Shown here piece by piece: positions 10,492 through 22,880 of a stretch of 64,000 nt of DNA. The first letter of the stretch is position 1. Each line of letters begins with the position of its first letter. Under the pieces are notes generated by a model. That model made no database searches and was not told the DNA's origin. It saw nothing but the letters and a program-made list of their open reading frames with translations. The position numbers and the translations under genes were made by a program. This stretch comes from Enoplolaimus lenunculus (lineage: Eukaryota > Nematoda > Enoplea > Enoplida > Thoracostomopsidae): positions 84,440 to 148,439 of the forward strand of contig JASANG010000553.1 in NCBI GenBank assembly GCA_030248215.1, written 5' to 3'.

Positions 10492-12045
10492 GAATTCGCT
10501 TTATAGCCTCGTTTCTGCAGCCATGTCAATGTCTGGTTATCTTATCTTAGTCACCTCTTGGCATAGGTATTATATCTTTCGAACTAGCGAATGATGTGCG
10601 TTACAAATTAGCACATTTTTTAAGTTCGATATCACCTACTGCTGTGCAATAGTTGCAATACCTAACTGCATGGTGTTCGTTAGTATGAGAACCTATCGCT
10701 AACTGGTGATAGGTGCTATACGCACTTAAAAGTAGTGCTACGTACCTGAACATAGAAACAGCAGTACAATACACTACAAACTAAACTAATTCCATTATAT
10801 TTAACATGCGTTTTGATATTCATATCTATATAATTAAAGCTGCAATTCCCCACATACGTCTTTCGGGCAAGTTTCCAGCATATTTTGTTTACAAGAGTTT
10901 TATAGCAAATAAAAGGGATTGTTCTATAATTTGAAAATTTGCATACAGAATGTTATGCAATTGCTAACACTTTTGCGCATTGCGCAAAGTTGGACGACTA
11001 GTATATGTTTACTGAACGGTTTTAAGCCAACTAAATTTTAGATGCGCCATAAGTAAACTACTGTTTTAACTTAAAAAAATTTTAAACAAATATATCTCAT
11101 ATGAGATATTATGTAACACTTTTTGGATATAAACATCAAAGTGTGCGACCTGCAAAATAGCGTTTACATTTTCAAATATTACGACACCAATGTTGGTTGC
11201 CCACAAATTGCCGTTGACCCAGTTTGTTTTGTGTCTGTCAAAAATTGCGAGCTTTGTTCATAATGAATTAAGCCTTATATTTTGGCATACAAGTTTCAAC
11301 GGTGAAAACCTTCTCAAAAATCGTGACTGTAACCTGAGTAGCTACGCGTTCCAGCTATAAAACCCAAATATATTACCATCTCATTTCATTACCAGTTGTT
11401 CTTTATTAGATTGATTTTGACAGTTTATTTCTTTACTCAGTTTTAAACTCAGCCAATGGGCGTAGCCAGGATTGCGTTTCACTGCAGGATAAAATCACAT
11501 TTAAACGTATTTTAGGAGCGATCGTAACGAAAATGAAATTTTTTTGGATCTCTTCAAGTTTATCCTATTGCCTGTAAAAGTGGCTTTTGTTCGAGTGAAA
11601 TTTAAGAAAATTTCGCAAATATGTTTCTTTCATCGCTATTTGTATACACCGCCGCCGATTTCAACACTCTTGAAACGTTTATGTGAACGCGGATCACATT
11701 TCTTTAAATCATAGCTTAAAAAATTTTTTGCGATGTTTTATTATTTTGTGTTAAATTCAAAATATTGTGTTCATAACACTGAATTCTGTTGCCAAATATC
11801 GATGGACACTGAAAACTGCCTTCTCAAAATGGAACGCCAAAAATTGGATTAAATTTCAGCGCTAGCAATTGGCTCGATAAAAATGTGCAACACCTTTGTC
11901 TCACCGACTGGACGTAGGTGCTATACATATTTGCGAAATGCCAATGTTTACTGTGAGGGCATAGGGCAATGCCAATCACTTGTTACTACACAGTGTTATA
12001 TTTTCACCGAATAGACGGTAAATTGCGCTGAATAGATTATTCAAA
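10492..12045. other. Intergenic, no gene seen
   Basis: AT-rich. The one notable feature is ATCTATATAATTAAAGCTG at about 10825, which recurs near 12245 and 19290 and resembles Helitron-type 5' ends. I see nothing else I can name. Confidence 0.4.
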
Positions 12046-12048
12046 TCA

Positions 12049-12222
12049 CTTCAGGTGAGTTAACTCTCACTCTACGCTAGGGTAATTCCGGTGAGTTGAT
12101 TAAATTACCTCAGAAGGAGTTAAAATATTAACTCAGAACTCTGAGTTGTCAAAATTCTGATTCCGTGTCAGTGATTCAACTCATTATGAACTAAAATTAA
12201 CTCACTGTAATTTTACAGTGCG
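12049..12222. repeat. G-family repeat rich in GAGTTAA/TTAACTC
   Basis: Repeated inverted GTGAGTTAACTC, GGAGTTAAAATATTAACTC and AACTCATTATGAAC, ending in TTTTACAGTG. 39655-39853 has the same composition and the same TTACAGTG end. Probably a small fold-back element. Confidence 0.45.
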
Positions 12223-12246
12223 CCGTTTTATCAGTACTTTCTTTAA

Positions 12247-12320
12247 TCTATATTATTAAAGCTGGAACCCCAAAGCTGGAACCCCGCACATACGTATTTT
12301 GGGGTGCGTTCCAGTTGTTG
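12247..12320 (+). repeat. Helitron-like 5' terminus (candidate)
   Basis: TCTATATTATTAAAGCTGGA with CACATACGTATTTTGGGG after it. The same order occurs near 10826 (TCTATATAATTAAAGCTG) and 19292 (TCTGTATTATTAAAGCTGGA). Many animal Helitrons begin TCTATA-like after an A. No CTRR hairpin end was located. Confidence 0.35.
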
Positions 12321-12714
12321 TAATAATTGTTTTATATATAAACAAGAGACAGTATTATATGCAAATTAGAACACATTACACATTCTTAAAAAGTTTTGTG
12401 AGAACTATTATAAGGTTGCAAATTTGCAACCACGTTGACTATTAAGCGTTATTTGCAGCGCATATAATAAAAGAATGATGAAAAATTCTCTACTAATTTA
12501 AAACAAAACACCATTAATAGCCTTGGTTTCGTGTTAACCGCTGAAGATTCGTGATTTTTGCAGAAGCAAATGCAAATTGTGTGCCGCAATAGACAGACCA
12601 TAGATATTTGGTATTGGTTTACAAAAATCGTGCAAAATACATTGATCTTTTCAAAATGAAATGTTCAATTTACGTAAAACCTTCAATTTGTCCGTCAATT
12701 TATGTGTCTTGACT

Positions 12715-13038
12715 GCAGGGTGTCACCGGATATCACTTTCCGTTACCGCTTCCGTTATAGAAATACCGGAAATTCGTTTATTTATATGTTCAAAATTAGG
12801 AATAAATTACGTAAATTTTCCGCAATGTATTACAGATGTGGTGCAATTGTCCGAACTGAAACAAAAATTACGATATTCATTCATAATCGTAAAAATTTCG
12901 GTGTCCAAATATTAGAAAACCCGGTGAACATTTACATGTCTCAATTGCGTTGGCAGAAAAATAAAACCTATTTGAAATTTACATACTTTAATATACGTTT
13001 TCCGTTTCCGTTATTTTTAGTATCCGTTTACACCCTGC
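12715..13038. mobile_element. N-family MITE with GCAGGGTGT ends
   Basis: Left GCAGGGTGTCACCGGATATC and right GTATCCGTTTACACCCTGC are inverted. The interior holds GTTATAGAAATACCGGAAAT and CGTTTCCGTTATTTTTAGT. The overlapping 123-codon open frame follows the element ends and is not a gene. Related pieces occur at about 14440-14700, 41270-41390, 58240-58340 and 60660-60760. Confidence 0.6.
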
Positions 13039-14995
13039 TTGATTGCACTATAGTTCCCAGTAAATACGTTTAAATTCGTGAGCAATGTTGCTCCTACACC
13101 GATGAAGTCTGTCTGTGAAATTTATGTAAAAGTTGTAAACCACAAACTTTATATTAAACTAGATTTGAAGTCTAAAATGTTGCAAACTTTGTAGCGGGCG
13201 GTGAGATAATCTCAGAATATCTAATATATATTGTAACCAAAAACTGCATTTTTAGCTATTTTATGTAAATCGTTGGAATTTTGAAAATTTTTTGCACATT
13301 TGAGTTTCTCGTCACCTCATCTTGTCATTTCGCGTTCAAACTAAAATTTTTAAAAAATGGTGAACGAGATATGCTCAGATAAACTGATATGACACCGTCC
13401 CAAATCGTAGGCATAGCGCCAAATCAGTGATTTGACTATAGCACGATTGTCAGATGTTTGATTTCGGAACATTTAGCAAAACTGCATTCAGCTCCGCACG
13501 CTGCGTTGAATGATATGTCATTTGCCAGACTTTTTGACAACAAAATTTTCGGGATCCGACTTTGGGATCTTAAAGAATCAAATTTTTCAAATATTCCCGT
13601 TTGGACGTGGAATAACCAAGGAGGTCAAGGAGAAATACAAAAATGTAAAAAATTTTCTAAATCCAAATATCATTTTTGGGCAAACGCCGGCTGGAGAGGG
13701 TTAACTGAAAAAATCCCATTTCGAGGGTTGATGTTGCAGTAATGTTGGTCCCTGAAGATCTAAATGACTTTTCTATCATTTATAGATTAAATTAGATTAA
13801 TAGCTGAAGCTAATTTTTTATTTCCTCATTTGACAATCAGGTTTCTAGGCACACCGCTGGCAAAACAACAGTTGACTTTTTCTGTTATCCTACCAAACTT
13901 AAGAAACAAAGGCGTACACTTAGGGTATATGGGACATATATTCTGTTCTACAGTTCTGAAAATTAATAAAACAACCGTTATACACATTTAACATATTTTT
14001 TGCACCCTGCGCTCGCTCGCAACAAATGTTTCATTTTACTTAAGGTTATACCTTCCCGAAATGGAGTCCTGGCTACGCCGCTGTTGAAAATCAATTTGAG
14101 TAAACCCTGAAAGCGATTTTCTGTAAATTAAAACTAAACCCAACCATTTTCGGTTTTTAAGCAAATAAACTTTATTTTGTTATTTCTATTTGTATCTCAG
14201 TTTCGATTAAATTTTGTCAGTAAACTCAAGCGAATTAGAATATTCAGAATGCAGACAGTCGCAAAGCTTTTATCTCAGTTCGAAGTATATAAGTTTTATT
14301 AAAACATAGGTATACCCAACCAGAAGTCTGTATGTCAAAAGCGATAAATCGGATGTATTCATTTCCAATGCATTTCTAGCAGGTTTGAGAATAGGTACTC
14401 CTTTGAACTCCAGTACCAAAGGTATATTAACCAGCAGGATGTAAATGGACAGTAAAAATGGCGGAAACGGAAACGCATCGTGGGTAAACTTTTTAAGCAA
14501 AATTTGAAAAAGCAAATATTCCACCGACATTTAATAAAAAAGCGAAAGCACTCAATATTCTAAAAAATCCGCTGATTTACAACTATTAAAACATCGTAAA
14601 AAATGACGGAAATTCGTGTATTTCTATAACGGAAACGGGGAACGCTATTATATTTTACGGAAAACAAAAAAACAGATATCCTATATGACAGTCTGTCAAC
14701 GAGTAATTTGTCTGACGCGTTAAATTTAAAATTCCTCGGTTTTTGAATTTCATTTTACATGATGTTGGTCATGTTTCTGCTATAAAACGCAGGGTAAAAT
14801 ATGACAATCTTTAATAATGAATCGATGCTTATATAATTTACAATCCGCACAGTATAGGATTCGCATGCATACCTAAAAACGATAGTTATTTTTAAAAATT
14901 ATTCGTCAAAACAATACACTATACAGCCGTTTTAGCTTAATTGCATAACCTTAACTAGAAATTGTAATAAAATTTCGGAATTGTTTTTTCACTGT
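13039..14995. other. Intergenic, no gene seen
   Basis: 14440-14660 carries N-family-like blocks (GGCGGAAACGGAAACGCATC, TTTCTATAACGGAAACGGGG). 13663-13695 has ATTTTTGGGCAAACGCCGGC, shared with the repeat units at 56.3-56.8 kb. The open frame at 13458-13742 has no family resemblance. Confidence 0.4.
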
Positions 14996-15128
14996 ATAAA
15001 CCGGGGCGTCAAATTGACTCTCTCTCGGAAATAGACTTTTTCTGACTACACAAACTGAGTCAAATTCAACCCCACCAGAGTCAAACGTGCGACATAGTGA
15101 ATCGAATTTGACTCCATTTTTTGCAGTA
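14996..15128. repeat. D-family fold-back element, diverged
   Basis: GTCAAATTGACTCTCTCTCG, GACTACACAAACTGAGTCAA and GAATTTGACTCCATTTTTTG in the family order. The outer CACTGC end is lost on the left. Confidence 0.6.
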
Positions 15129-15176
15129 TAGATAAAAAATATCTAGCAAACTACTTGTTAACGTAAAATCTGCTTG

Positions 15177-15345
15177 TACCGGGCCCGTATCCAGAGTGAA
15201 CTCGGGGCGCTCAGCCCGAGTAGAATAATTGCGAACCTCCTAGAAAATTTTCGTCCTTGATTTTAATGTCATCGAAAACTGCTGTATGCCCATCCTGAGA
15301 AATTTTTAGCCCCCCTGTGGTGGGCTGGCTACGGATATTGGTTGA
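15177..15345 (-). repeat. K-family element (CGTAGCCAG ends)
   Basis: Begins CCGGGCCCGTATCCAGAGTG and ends GGGGGCTAAAAATT (minus strand) beside GGGCTGGCTACGG. It shares the order CTAGAAAATTTTC, CATCGAAAACTGC and the terminal GGCTACGG with copies at 42366 and 51172. Confidence 0.5.
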
Positions 15346-15387
15346 ACCTTCGAAACGGTCGCTACCGAAGATAATATTAAAAGTATT

Positions 15388-15558
15388 GGCCCATGTGAAG
15401 ATCAGGGGCAGGAAGTTTTTCTATGGGAATAGTATAGAGTAAGCTTATGCATTATACTAATTTTTTGCTTGGCTTAGGCTTAGGCTTACCTTTAAGCTTA
15501 GGCTTAGGCTTAGGAATATGCTTATAATACTGTTCCACCTCTGTTCTATACATTGACC
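15388..15558 (+). mobile_element. TTAGGC-core MITE, type A
   Basis: GGCCCATGTGAAGATCAGGG to CTGTTCTATACATTGACC, core GGCTTAGGCTTAGGCTTA twice. The family constant TAGAGTAAGCTTA precedes the array. No clean 8-bp duplication is left. Confidence 0.72.
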
Positions 15559-16745
15559 AAATTCATACTGACATGAGAAATGTGTCAACCGTTCATAAAA
15601 AGTTAAACGTAGGGAAGATCCATTGTGTAAACAAGTGAAAAAATTTCTTTAAAAACACTACGCAAAAATTTCAAAGGGAGTTGGGTTGGCCCAAAACAAC
15701 ACCTCCGCCTACGGCCTTAAAAGGCACACTTACAGCTTTTTAGTCATCGGCTTTTTGAATAAAATCAATGCTTCTAAAGAGTGAAATGAGCATCACAAAG
15801 ACTGTTCAGAATCAATTGCCGTGCGTTTTTTTGATATTCTCTAGTAGGAAATTAAACGAATAGTAATTTAATAAAGATTCATGATGACAGATAGCAGTGG
15901 ATCCAGAAATGTTTGACGGATCTGGCGGGCTGGCAAAAGTTATGAGACTTAAATTTTCTGTTTTTTCAAATATATGTGAAAAATTTGTTAGGGGAAAAAT
16001 TTGTACAGTAGGGACTTTACGATTTTATCTCAAAAAATGTTACTACGAGTGGTGTACGACACTTCCGCCTCTTTCTGCATCCGCTAATGATGACAGATAT
16101 ATATAACATTATAACAATGCACCTTAATCTTTGCTGTGCGGTGTTTAACAGAGCTTTTCAACAAGGAAATTCCTGCGTAACAGCCTATTCTGAAATGTGA
16201 TTTTATTTCGTTTCAATTTTGTGTTGCAAAAATTGTAGGTTATTTTAGTAAAAACTGACAAAACTAATTCAAGAACATCAAATTCTTCCTGATATCCAGC
16301 GGTATGTAACTTGGGTTTCATGTCGTGAATGTATAACGTCATCTCATCAAATTTGCACGAACTTTGGCGGAGGTACGGAATATGGACCCCTTTGGAATTT
16401 AATGAAAAACAGTTTATTTTATAGATTTCGACGATCTGAGTTCAGCCGTACCATTTTTAAGGCTCGTAACAGAGTAACAGGGGTTGTCTTGTGTACTTTC
16501 CGTTTTTGATCTCGGCATGGGCTGAAAAATATAAATTCGTTGCCCGCAGAAGTTGTAGCCACGATTATAAGTTATACAGAATTTTTCTCTGTTCGTTCCA
16601 AATTTATTGGAGTCCGGTCTTGTATTTTGGGCTGGCTATTAAACTTAGTTCAAAATATTTGATTATATTTGCATCTATACCTACTACAGCTTTTACTAAA
16701 ATCAATTTGAACGTGGTAGCACTAACCACGACAGTGTAGAAGACA
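15559..16745. other. Intergenic, no gene seen
   Basis: 15893-16090 is bounded by AGTGGATCCAGAAAT and CTTTCTGCATCCGCT, weakly like a P-family element. Open frames at 15897-16106, 16145-16342 and 16491-16739 show no family features. Confidence 0.35.
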
Positions 16746-16956
16746 CACTGCAAAAAATGGCGAGTCAAATTGACTCTCTCCGAAATAGTCTCTACGTGTA
16801 TACACAAGCTGAGTCAAATTCGGCTTAGCCATAGTAAAACATGCGATTCAGTCAGTCGAATTTGACTCTGTCCGAGTGGAATTTGACCCAGATTGCGTAA
16901 TCTCGTAAAGCCGAATTCGGAGAGAGAGTCAATTTGACTCAACATTTTTTGCAGTG
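16746..16956. mobile_element. D-family fold-back MITE, near complete
   Basis: Starts CACTGCAAAAAATGGCGAGT and ends ACATTTTTTGCAGTG. The interior has AGTCAAATTGACTCTCTCCG, ACACAAGCTGAGTCAAATTC, TCGAATTTGACTCTGTCCGA and GAGAGAGTCAATTTGACTC. The whole element is nearly self-complementary. It is flanked by CA on both sides, not the TA of the copy at 63305. Confidence 0.7.
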
Positions 16957-17170
16957 CAGTTACTCTAAAAACTCGAATTTTCAAATGTGTGTTTAACATA
17001 CTAACCAGTTGTTTTTAGTTTTTATTATAGAGTGCAATTAATTTAGGAACTTTTCATCTAAAATTAACTACAATTAATGTGTCAACTAACGATCTGACAC
17101 GATGCATCAGCTCTGTACAGTTCGGAAACGTCGCTGGATCATGTTAGCTTTGGTAAGGTATTCATGTTTT

Positions 17171-17365
17171 GGCCCATGTTACTTTAAGGGGACGTCCAGG
17201 TTTCTGGTGATCTACAAAAGATTGCTTTAGATTCTAGATTACATTTCTTGCTTAGGATTAGGCTTAGGCTTAGACTTACGCTTACATTTGTGCGACGCTT
17301 AAGCTTAGGCTTACGCTTAGGAATAAGCTTAATCAACTGTTACGCCCCTAAAAGTAACATTGGCC
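17171..17365 (+). mobile_element. TTAGGC-core MITE, type B, with perfect 8-bp target duplication
   Basis: GGCCCATGTTACTTTAAGGG to CCCCTAAAAGTAACATTGGCC. Perfect flanking CATGTTTT at 17163-17170 and 17366-17373. The core has GCTTAGGATTAGGCTTAGGC and CTTAAGCTTAGGCTTACGC. The target duplication fixes the ends and the hAT-like class. Confidence 0.85.
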
Positions 17366-17460
17366 CATGTTTTAAAAAGTATCGATTAGTATTTAGTTTT
17401 TTACTTTAATAAAATCAAAAATCAATCTTGTAAGATATTTCATATTTCTCATGATATCAG

Positions 17461-17616
17461 TTAACCGTTCGAGCCCGAGTAGGCTTTCACGTCTTGTGGA
17501 GATTTTGCACTGCGCATATATATGTTATAAATGTTAAACACTGCTCACAGTGTGTGTATTGCTCGTACATTATTGTATTTAGTTGCTCATAGTATACTCT
17601 ATGAGTAAAAAAGTTA
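17461..17616. repeat. E-family remnant between TTAA sites
   Basis: TTAACCGTTCGAGCCCGAGT, CTTTCACGTCTTGTGGAGAT and TTGCTCATAGTATACTCTAT match the middle and right part of the E elements. The tRNA-like part is missing. Confidence 0.55.
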
Positions 17617-17878
17617 AGCGTTTGCGTTGAAAGTAATACGTGCAAACTTTAAATCAAAGCATATTTAGCCGTATTTCAAGTTCAAACGGGGGGCGGGTTT
17701 GGGAATACCATTGTATCACTGGGAGAAACCAAATTGTTAACCTCTGCGCAAAACAATCAGTTCATCTTGCTCCTGTTCGCCACGTATTTGCTAATTTATG
17801 CAACTTCGGCTGGTTTGGTTTACGTTCGCACTAAGTCATTTGTGTATATACTGTTTTCGTTCCTAACCGAAATTTTTC

Positions 17879-18101
17879 GGCCCATATAAAGATCAGGGGC
17901 GGAACGTTTTTCAGTGGGATTTTAATACAGCAGGCTTAAGCTTTAATAGACACATTTTTTGCGCAGGCTTGGGCTGAGGCTATAAGCTAGGCTAAGTATT
18001 AGGCTTATGTTTAGGTGTACGCTTATTCTTACGCTTATGCTTAGTCTTAGCGTTAAGAATACGATTATACTACTGTTCCGCCCGTGTTCTATACATTAGC
18101 C
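17879..18101 (+). mobile_element. TTAGGC-core MITE, type A
   Basis: GGCCCATATAAAGATCAGGG to GTTCTATACATTAGCC. The core has many degenerate hexamers (GGCTTGGGCTGAGGC, CTTATGCTTAGTCTTAG). Flanks AATTTTTC and AATTTTCA are similar, suggesting a decayed target duplication. Confidence 0.7.
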
Positions 18102-18570
18102 AATTTTCAAACAGGATGGAGCCCGTACAGATGTCACTGCTCCCAGCGCCTCTGAATTAACTGTGTGGCACGACCATTGGATAGATCTACTCCAGTCGCG
18201 GGCTTAGCATGTGCACCGTATTCGATCCTTTTTCATTTGCGTAAGCACAAAGCTGCCGAGGGTAGGCGGCGCGTTAACTTTCTGACTTATAGACCCGCTT
18301 AACATAACCGACACCATCAATTATGCATGACTGGCTACTGTACCACACTAATTCTAGAGCGACTAAATGTCTCGAGGTTTTTTTATTTCATTAGGTATTT
18401 AGTATGATTTAGATTAATCAATGATAGATTCGGTTACTTATCCGTTAAAACATAAAATTATACGAGGCATATAAGCGTAACATTTTTATATCTCGATTAC
18501 TTATACGGCTAACACAACTCGGCTTCGAATTATTTGATATCTTTAGTTTTTTTTCAATTTTTGTTCTTTC

Positions 18571-18736
18571 GGCTAATGTATAGAACAGGGACGTAAAAGT
18601 AGCATAAGCTTATTTGTAAGCCTAAGCCTAAGCCTAAGCGTAAGAATGAGCTTATATTTAATAAGTTTATTGCCTAAACATAAGAATGAGCGTATAAAGC
18701 ACCGAAGAAAACCGTTCCGCCTCTGATCTTTATATG
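18571..18736 (-). mobile_element. TTAGGC-core MITE, type A/C, minus orientation
   Basis: GGCTAATGTATAGAACAGGG at the left, AAGCCTAAGCCTAAGCCTAA in the core, GTTCCGCCTCTGATCTTTAT at the right. The outermost right bases are lost. Confidence 0.65.
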
Positions 18737-18791
18737 TACTGTACTTGTGAGGTTAGGGGAATAAATTCCATTTTTTGACCAGAAAACCGCC

Positions 18792-19148
18792 TATTGTATT
18801 GACCCTAATAAGAGGGGAAGAGGTAATAAGAGGGGGGTCCTCATTATGAGTCCGAATCAATTGTAGTCCGTATCCCTAATAAGAGTCCGTAAGCGTAGAG
18901 TTCATGAATGTCAATTAACCCTAATTGTAGTGCATAAATGACTCAAGAACCCAAATAATTTGAGTTCGAAACTTTAAAGCGTATTTAAATTTTGAAAGTA
19001 CATACCTAGTATCGGACATATATCCGTAAGGAAGGGTAGCGAAGCGTTGGTTAAAAATAAATACAAGTCCGTAGCGGAATAACAAGGGAGTACCCTCTGG
19101 AGAGGCCAAATAAATATCAGTCCCCATCTTATTCGAGTCATTACAGTA
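18792..19148 (+). mobile_element. H-family DNA element
   Basis: Inverted ends TATTGTATTGACCCTAATAA and CTTATTCGAGTCATTACAGTA. The interior has TTATGAGTCCGAATCAATTG, CCGTATCCCTAATAAGAGTC, TTGAGTTCGAAACTTTAAAG, ATATCCGTAAGGAAGGG and GGTTAAAAATAAATACAAG. About 357 bp and non-coding; the TA at each end suggests TA target preference. Confidence 0.65.
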
Positions 19149-21176
19149 TTGGCTATTAGATATGTTACCCTCAAACAATTTGAGAAATATCAGAAGAAGA
19201 ACGTATACATTTCTTATACAAAATAGTACTTCTTATTTTAAAATAATTTCCAGTCCATTTTTTGATAAATTTTAACATTAGCCGTCACACTTATCTGTAT
19301 TATTAAAGCTGGAACGCCCCACTTACGTATTTTGGGCACTTTTTTGCACGAGAGCAAAAGAATACTGAATTTGTGATAGATTTAGGTTATAAATTTCTCT
19401 AAAAAAGTATGTTTAGTTGAGTTGCGACATTTTTGCTGGAAATCTGTTGACGCCGAATCCAAATATTGCAACCAAGTAGACTAGTAAAAATTATACGATG
19501 AATCCACTCATAACAATAATAAAACAATCCAAAATAGATTTTCTGCAAATTTTTAAAAATTTCCTAAAATTTCAAAAAATCTGTTTGAGTTTTTACACTT
19601 AAGATAATTTTTCAAGTCAACTTCGAAATATTCCTGCTGTCGAGGTCCAATTTTAATCCAATTTTTTGCTACGGTTCGTTAACTATTAAATGTTTGACGT
19701 ATTGATAAAAATGACAACGTTTGTTTCAATGCGAAGTTATAAACAACCGTTCGTGTTTTCAGATTGAAATATCTCTATCATTTAACCGAATTAGCAAGAT
19801 CTTTGTTCAAAAAATATAATAATTAATCGCTTGCTGTAATATCAAGAGCCCCATTCTAACAACTTATGATGTTATTTCGAAATTTTTTGAACCATTTTTC
19901 AACTTTAAAAATTATGCAAACAAAGCAATTTGACGTTTGACTTAAGCAGCTTATGCGACTGAAAAATCAATGTTAAAAGCCGAGGAAATTAATCACTTTT
20001 GCGGTGAATATAGAACGTCGATTTTCAACACATGCACTATAATTCATTAGTTTGCCTTAAATTTGTAAAGTATTCTTTTGCTGTCAACACGAGATTTGTA
20101 AACGTTAACACTTCGGATAAGCATGTATAGCCCCAAGGTTAGAGAGTCTGTAGCAAGCAAGGTGTCATTTACGTCATATGTGCTTCTGTTAACTAACTTG
20201 TAAATATGTAGCTTTAACTTTCAAGTTATGTTACAAACGAACCATTTTGGACCTATATGCTGAAACGGTGCCCAAAAATACGAACGTTGGACTTAAGGAA
20301 ATAGATATTTTTAAACCGTTTTAGTACCATTGAAAAAACAAATTTTTTGAATTCTTCTTTGAGTAATTTTGATTGGGCAATTTTCAGATTAAAAACATTA
20401 CAATTTAAGTAGTGCTAAACTTTGAATGTCACCCAAGACTGAGAATTGCGGAATTTCGCTAATTGAACAGCAGTTAGTTTGAATCAGAAGAGTAGTGTAA
20501 ACTAACTCTAGCCTGAATTGCAAATTATTAGTACGCTGCCACGCTATAACGCTCATAAAGGGCAAAAAACGTCAGTAGTCACTTAAGCAAGGTATTGCTA
20601 GAGCGAATCCAGCAACGTTCTACTATTATACCTCAAGCAATTGAAATATTAACACAAAAAGGTCCACGCGCATAAAAGGCGTCACCAGAAATTTGAACAG
20701 AGGGTTCAAATTTTTGAAACAAGAAGATTTGTTTTCTCGTTAAAAACTTGAACTTAAATTATAGCTTTACTAAACTTAAAATATCAGTTTAAGTAACTTA
20801 AATGGCTGGCCGGACAAACTAAACTAGAATTTTAAGTTGTGTACTTAAACTAAAGTGTTTTTAAGTTTAACGCGAGTTTAAGTAACAAGTGCAGCCGTGT
20901 CTCTAAGTGTTCATTAAGATAAGCTTAAACTGAAACGAAGTAAGACTTTAAATGAGTTTAAGCGTAAACCTACCAGTTAGTTTATTTAATCTACAAAGTT
21001 AGTTTAATACTGGTGGATTTGGTTAAGCTTAAATCAAGTTAATTTAAGATTATAGAGTGTTGCTACGAACTGAAACAATTCCTAAATAGTTCTGGACAAA
21101 AAATACTAACCACGAAGCTTTATAAGCATCATTCATTGCCGGTTTACGTCCATTTAGCATTTCACGTCCCTTAATG
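19149..21176. other. Intergenic, with an ACTTAAAC-rich stretch
   Basis: No gene seen. 19292-19340 is a Helitron-like start. 20725-21055 is packed with AGTTTAAGT/ACTTAAACT words in both orientations (more than ten), like a decayed fold-back. Confidence 0.4.
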
Positions 21177-21341
21177 GCGGATCCATGAAGGGGGCACCCC
21201 GGCCGTGCCCCCCCCCAACAGCATCTCGACAAAAATTATATAGCAATTTTATGACAATAATTCGCGGTTTGTGTGCGGGTCAAAAGTAAATTTATTACCT
21301 GTGAAATTTTGCCCCCCCCATTTTCAGTTCCTGGATCCGCC
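21177..21341. mobile_element. P-family MITE with GGCGGATCC ends
   Basis: GGCGGATCCATGAAGGGGGC at the left and CCTGGATCCGCC at the right are inverted. The interior has ACCCCGGCCGTGCCCCCCC, AGCATCTCGACAAAAATTAT and TTTATTACCTGTGAAATTTT, shared with 53540-53715. Confidence 0.7.
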
Positions 21342-21689
21342 ACCTCTTGCGCTATACTTTAACAGCGGTGTATAATTGTTAATTAGTGACTGCCTCAGAT
21401 GGTTTAGTTTAGGCTCAATTTCAGTCTAACCTCTTTTTATGTATAATACGTTGATTTAATATTACTCCGGCCCTTCTTCAACCCATCAATCGGCGTTTAC
21501 AGAAAATGGTCCGAATTTGAAACTTTCACATCACACGTGCTATAATATTTTCACGTCAAAATTTGAATTTTTAAAAATTCTATTTTTAAAGTGCTGCTTG
21601 TTGGGACCAAAAATTATTCTCATAAAGTTGGGCAATTTATATATCGTTCCACGTAGCGTGTAAAGTTGCGTTGAACTGATTGAAAATAC

Positions 21690-22880
21690 CCTTCGTCAGT
21701 GCACTCTGCACATCCATCGTTCCGCTGTACTGTTTTAAAAAGGCTAGCTATACTGTTATTTCGAAACTGTGTGCGGACATTTTATTTCTAAATAAACAAT
21801 CTCCACATAGAGTTTATTGCATTGACGAACACTTTGTATACAGTTTGCGCATTGTGATGACATTAAATATCGAGTTGCGCGAACTGTTCGGACTTTATCG
21901 TTACAGTCTAAAAGTTGTCGTTGAAAGCGTTAAATAGAGTAACTAATTTGTCTCGTTATTTTGTTGCTTTTGCATGTTATTCATAGGATACGTTCGAAAA
22001 ATGGCAAAATATTTTAGCACTAAGTTTTTCCACGAGCTAAAATTAGAATTTGCCAAAAAATTTGATTTTGTCTCCAAAATTTAAATTTTCCCGCCAAAAT
22101 ATGAATTTTCCGCAAAAATTTGAATTTTCCCGCCAAAATTTGAATTTTCTCGCCAAATTTAAATTTCCCGTCAAAATTTAAATTTTGCTGCTAAATTTAA
22201 CTTTCCCGTCAAACTTTAAAGTTTCCCGTCAAATTTGAATTTCCCGCCAAAATTTAAATTTTCCTGCAAAAATTTAAATTTACCTGCCAAATTTGAATTT
22301 CCCGCTAAAAATAATATTTTCCCGACAAAACTTGAATTACTCGCCAAAATTTCAATTTCCCTACCACAATTTATAACTTCCTGCCTAAATTTGAATTTTC
22401 AGCCAAAATTTGAATTGTCCTGCCAAATTCAAATTTCCGGTCAAAATATATATTTTCCCTCCAAAATTTGAATTTTCCTACCTAAATTTCAATTTCCCAC
22501 CAGAATTTGAATTTTCCAGCCAAAATTTGAATTTCCTGCCAAAATTTGAATTTCCTGTAAAACTTGAATTTTCCCGCCGAAATTTGAATTTCCCCGCTAA
22601 GGTGTCCCTAGTGTGTCTATCATATAAAAATATTGTGCGCTACACTGTCGTTCAAACATTTCAATGTCCCAGAACCTAGACAGTGTTACTGCATAACAGT
22701 CTTGTCTATATAGAGTTTCTGTGAAACTATATCATGTCTGTGACTGGCGGTGATACTGTTGGGACCTGAAGAGTTTCGAGTAAACATAAGCCGGACATGC
22801 GTTGATTTTATTTTGGGAGGGGATGTTTTGTGTGCCGAGTGCGCGTATGGTGGTAACGTGTGAGACACATGATACAATTC
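21690..22880. repeat. F-family element, second copy
   Basis: 21690-21960 matches the lead-in of the first F copy (CACATCCATCGTTCCGC, TTTAAAAAGGCTAGCTATAC, TAGAGTTTATTGCATTGACG). 22050-22600 holds roughly 25 diverged TTTTCCCGCCAAAATTTGAA units in one orientation, four of them with exact CCCGCC. 22810-22880 (GTGCCGAGTGCGCGTATGGT, AACGTGTGAGACACATGAT) is the reverse complement of 9690-9740 (TCACACGTTACCATACGTGC), giving inverted outer ends. Confidence 0.65.
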
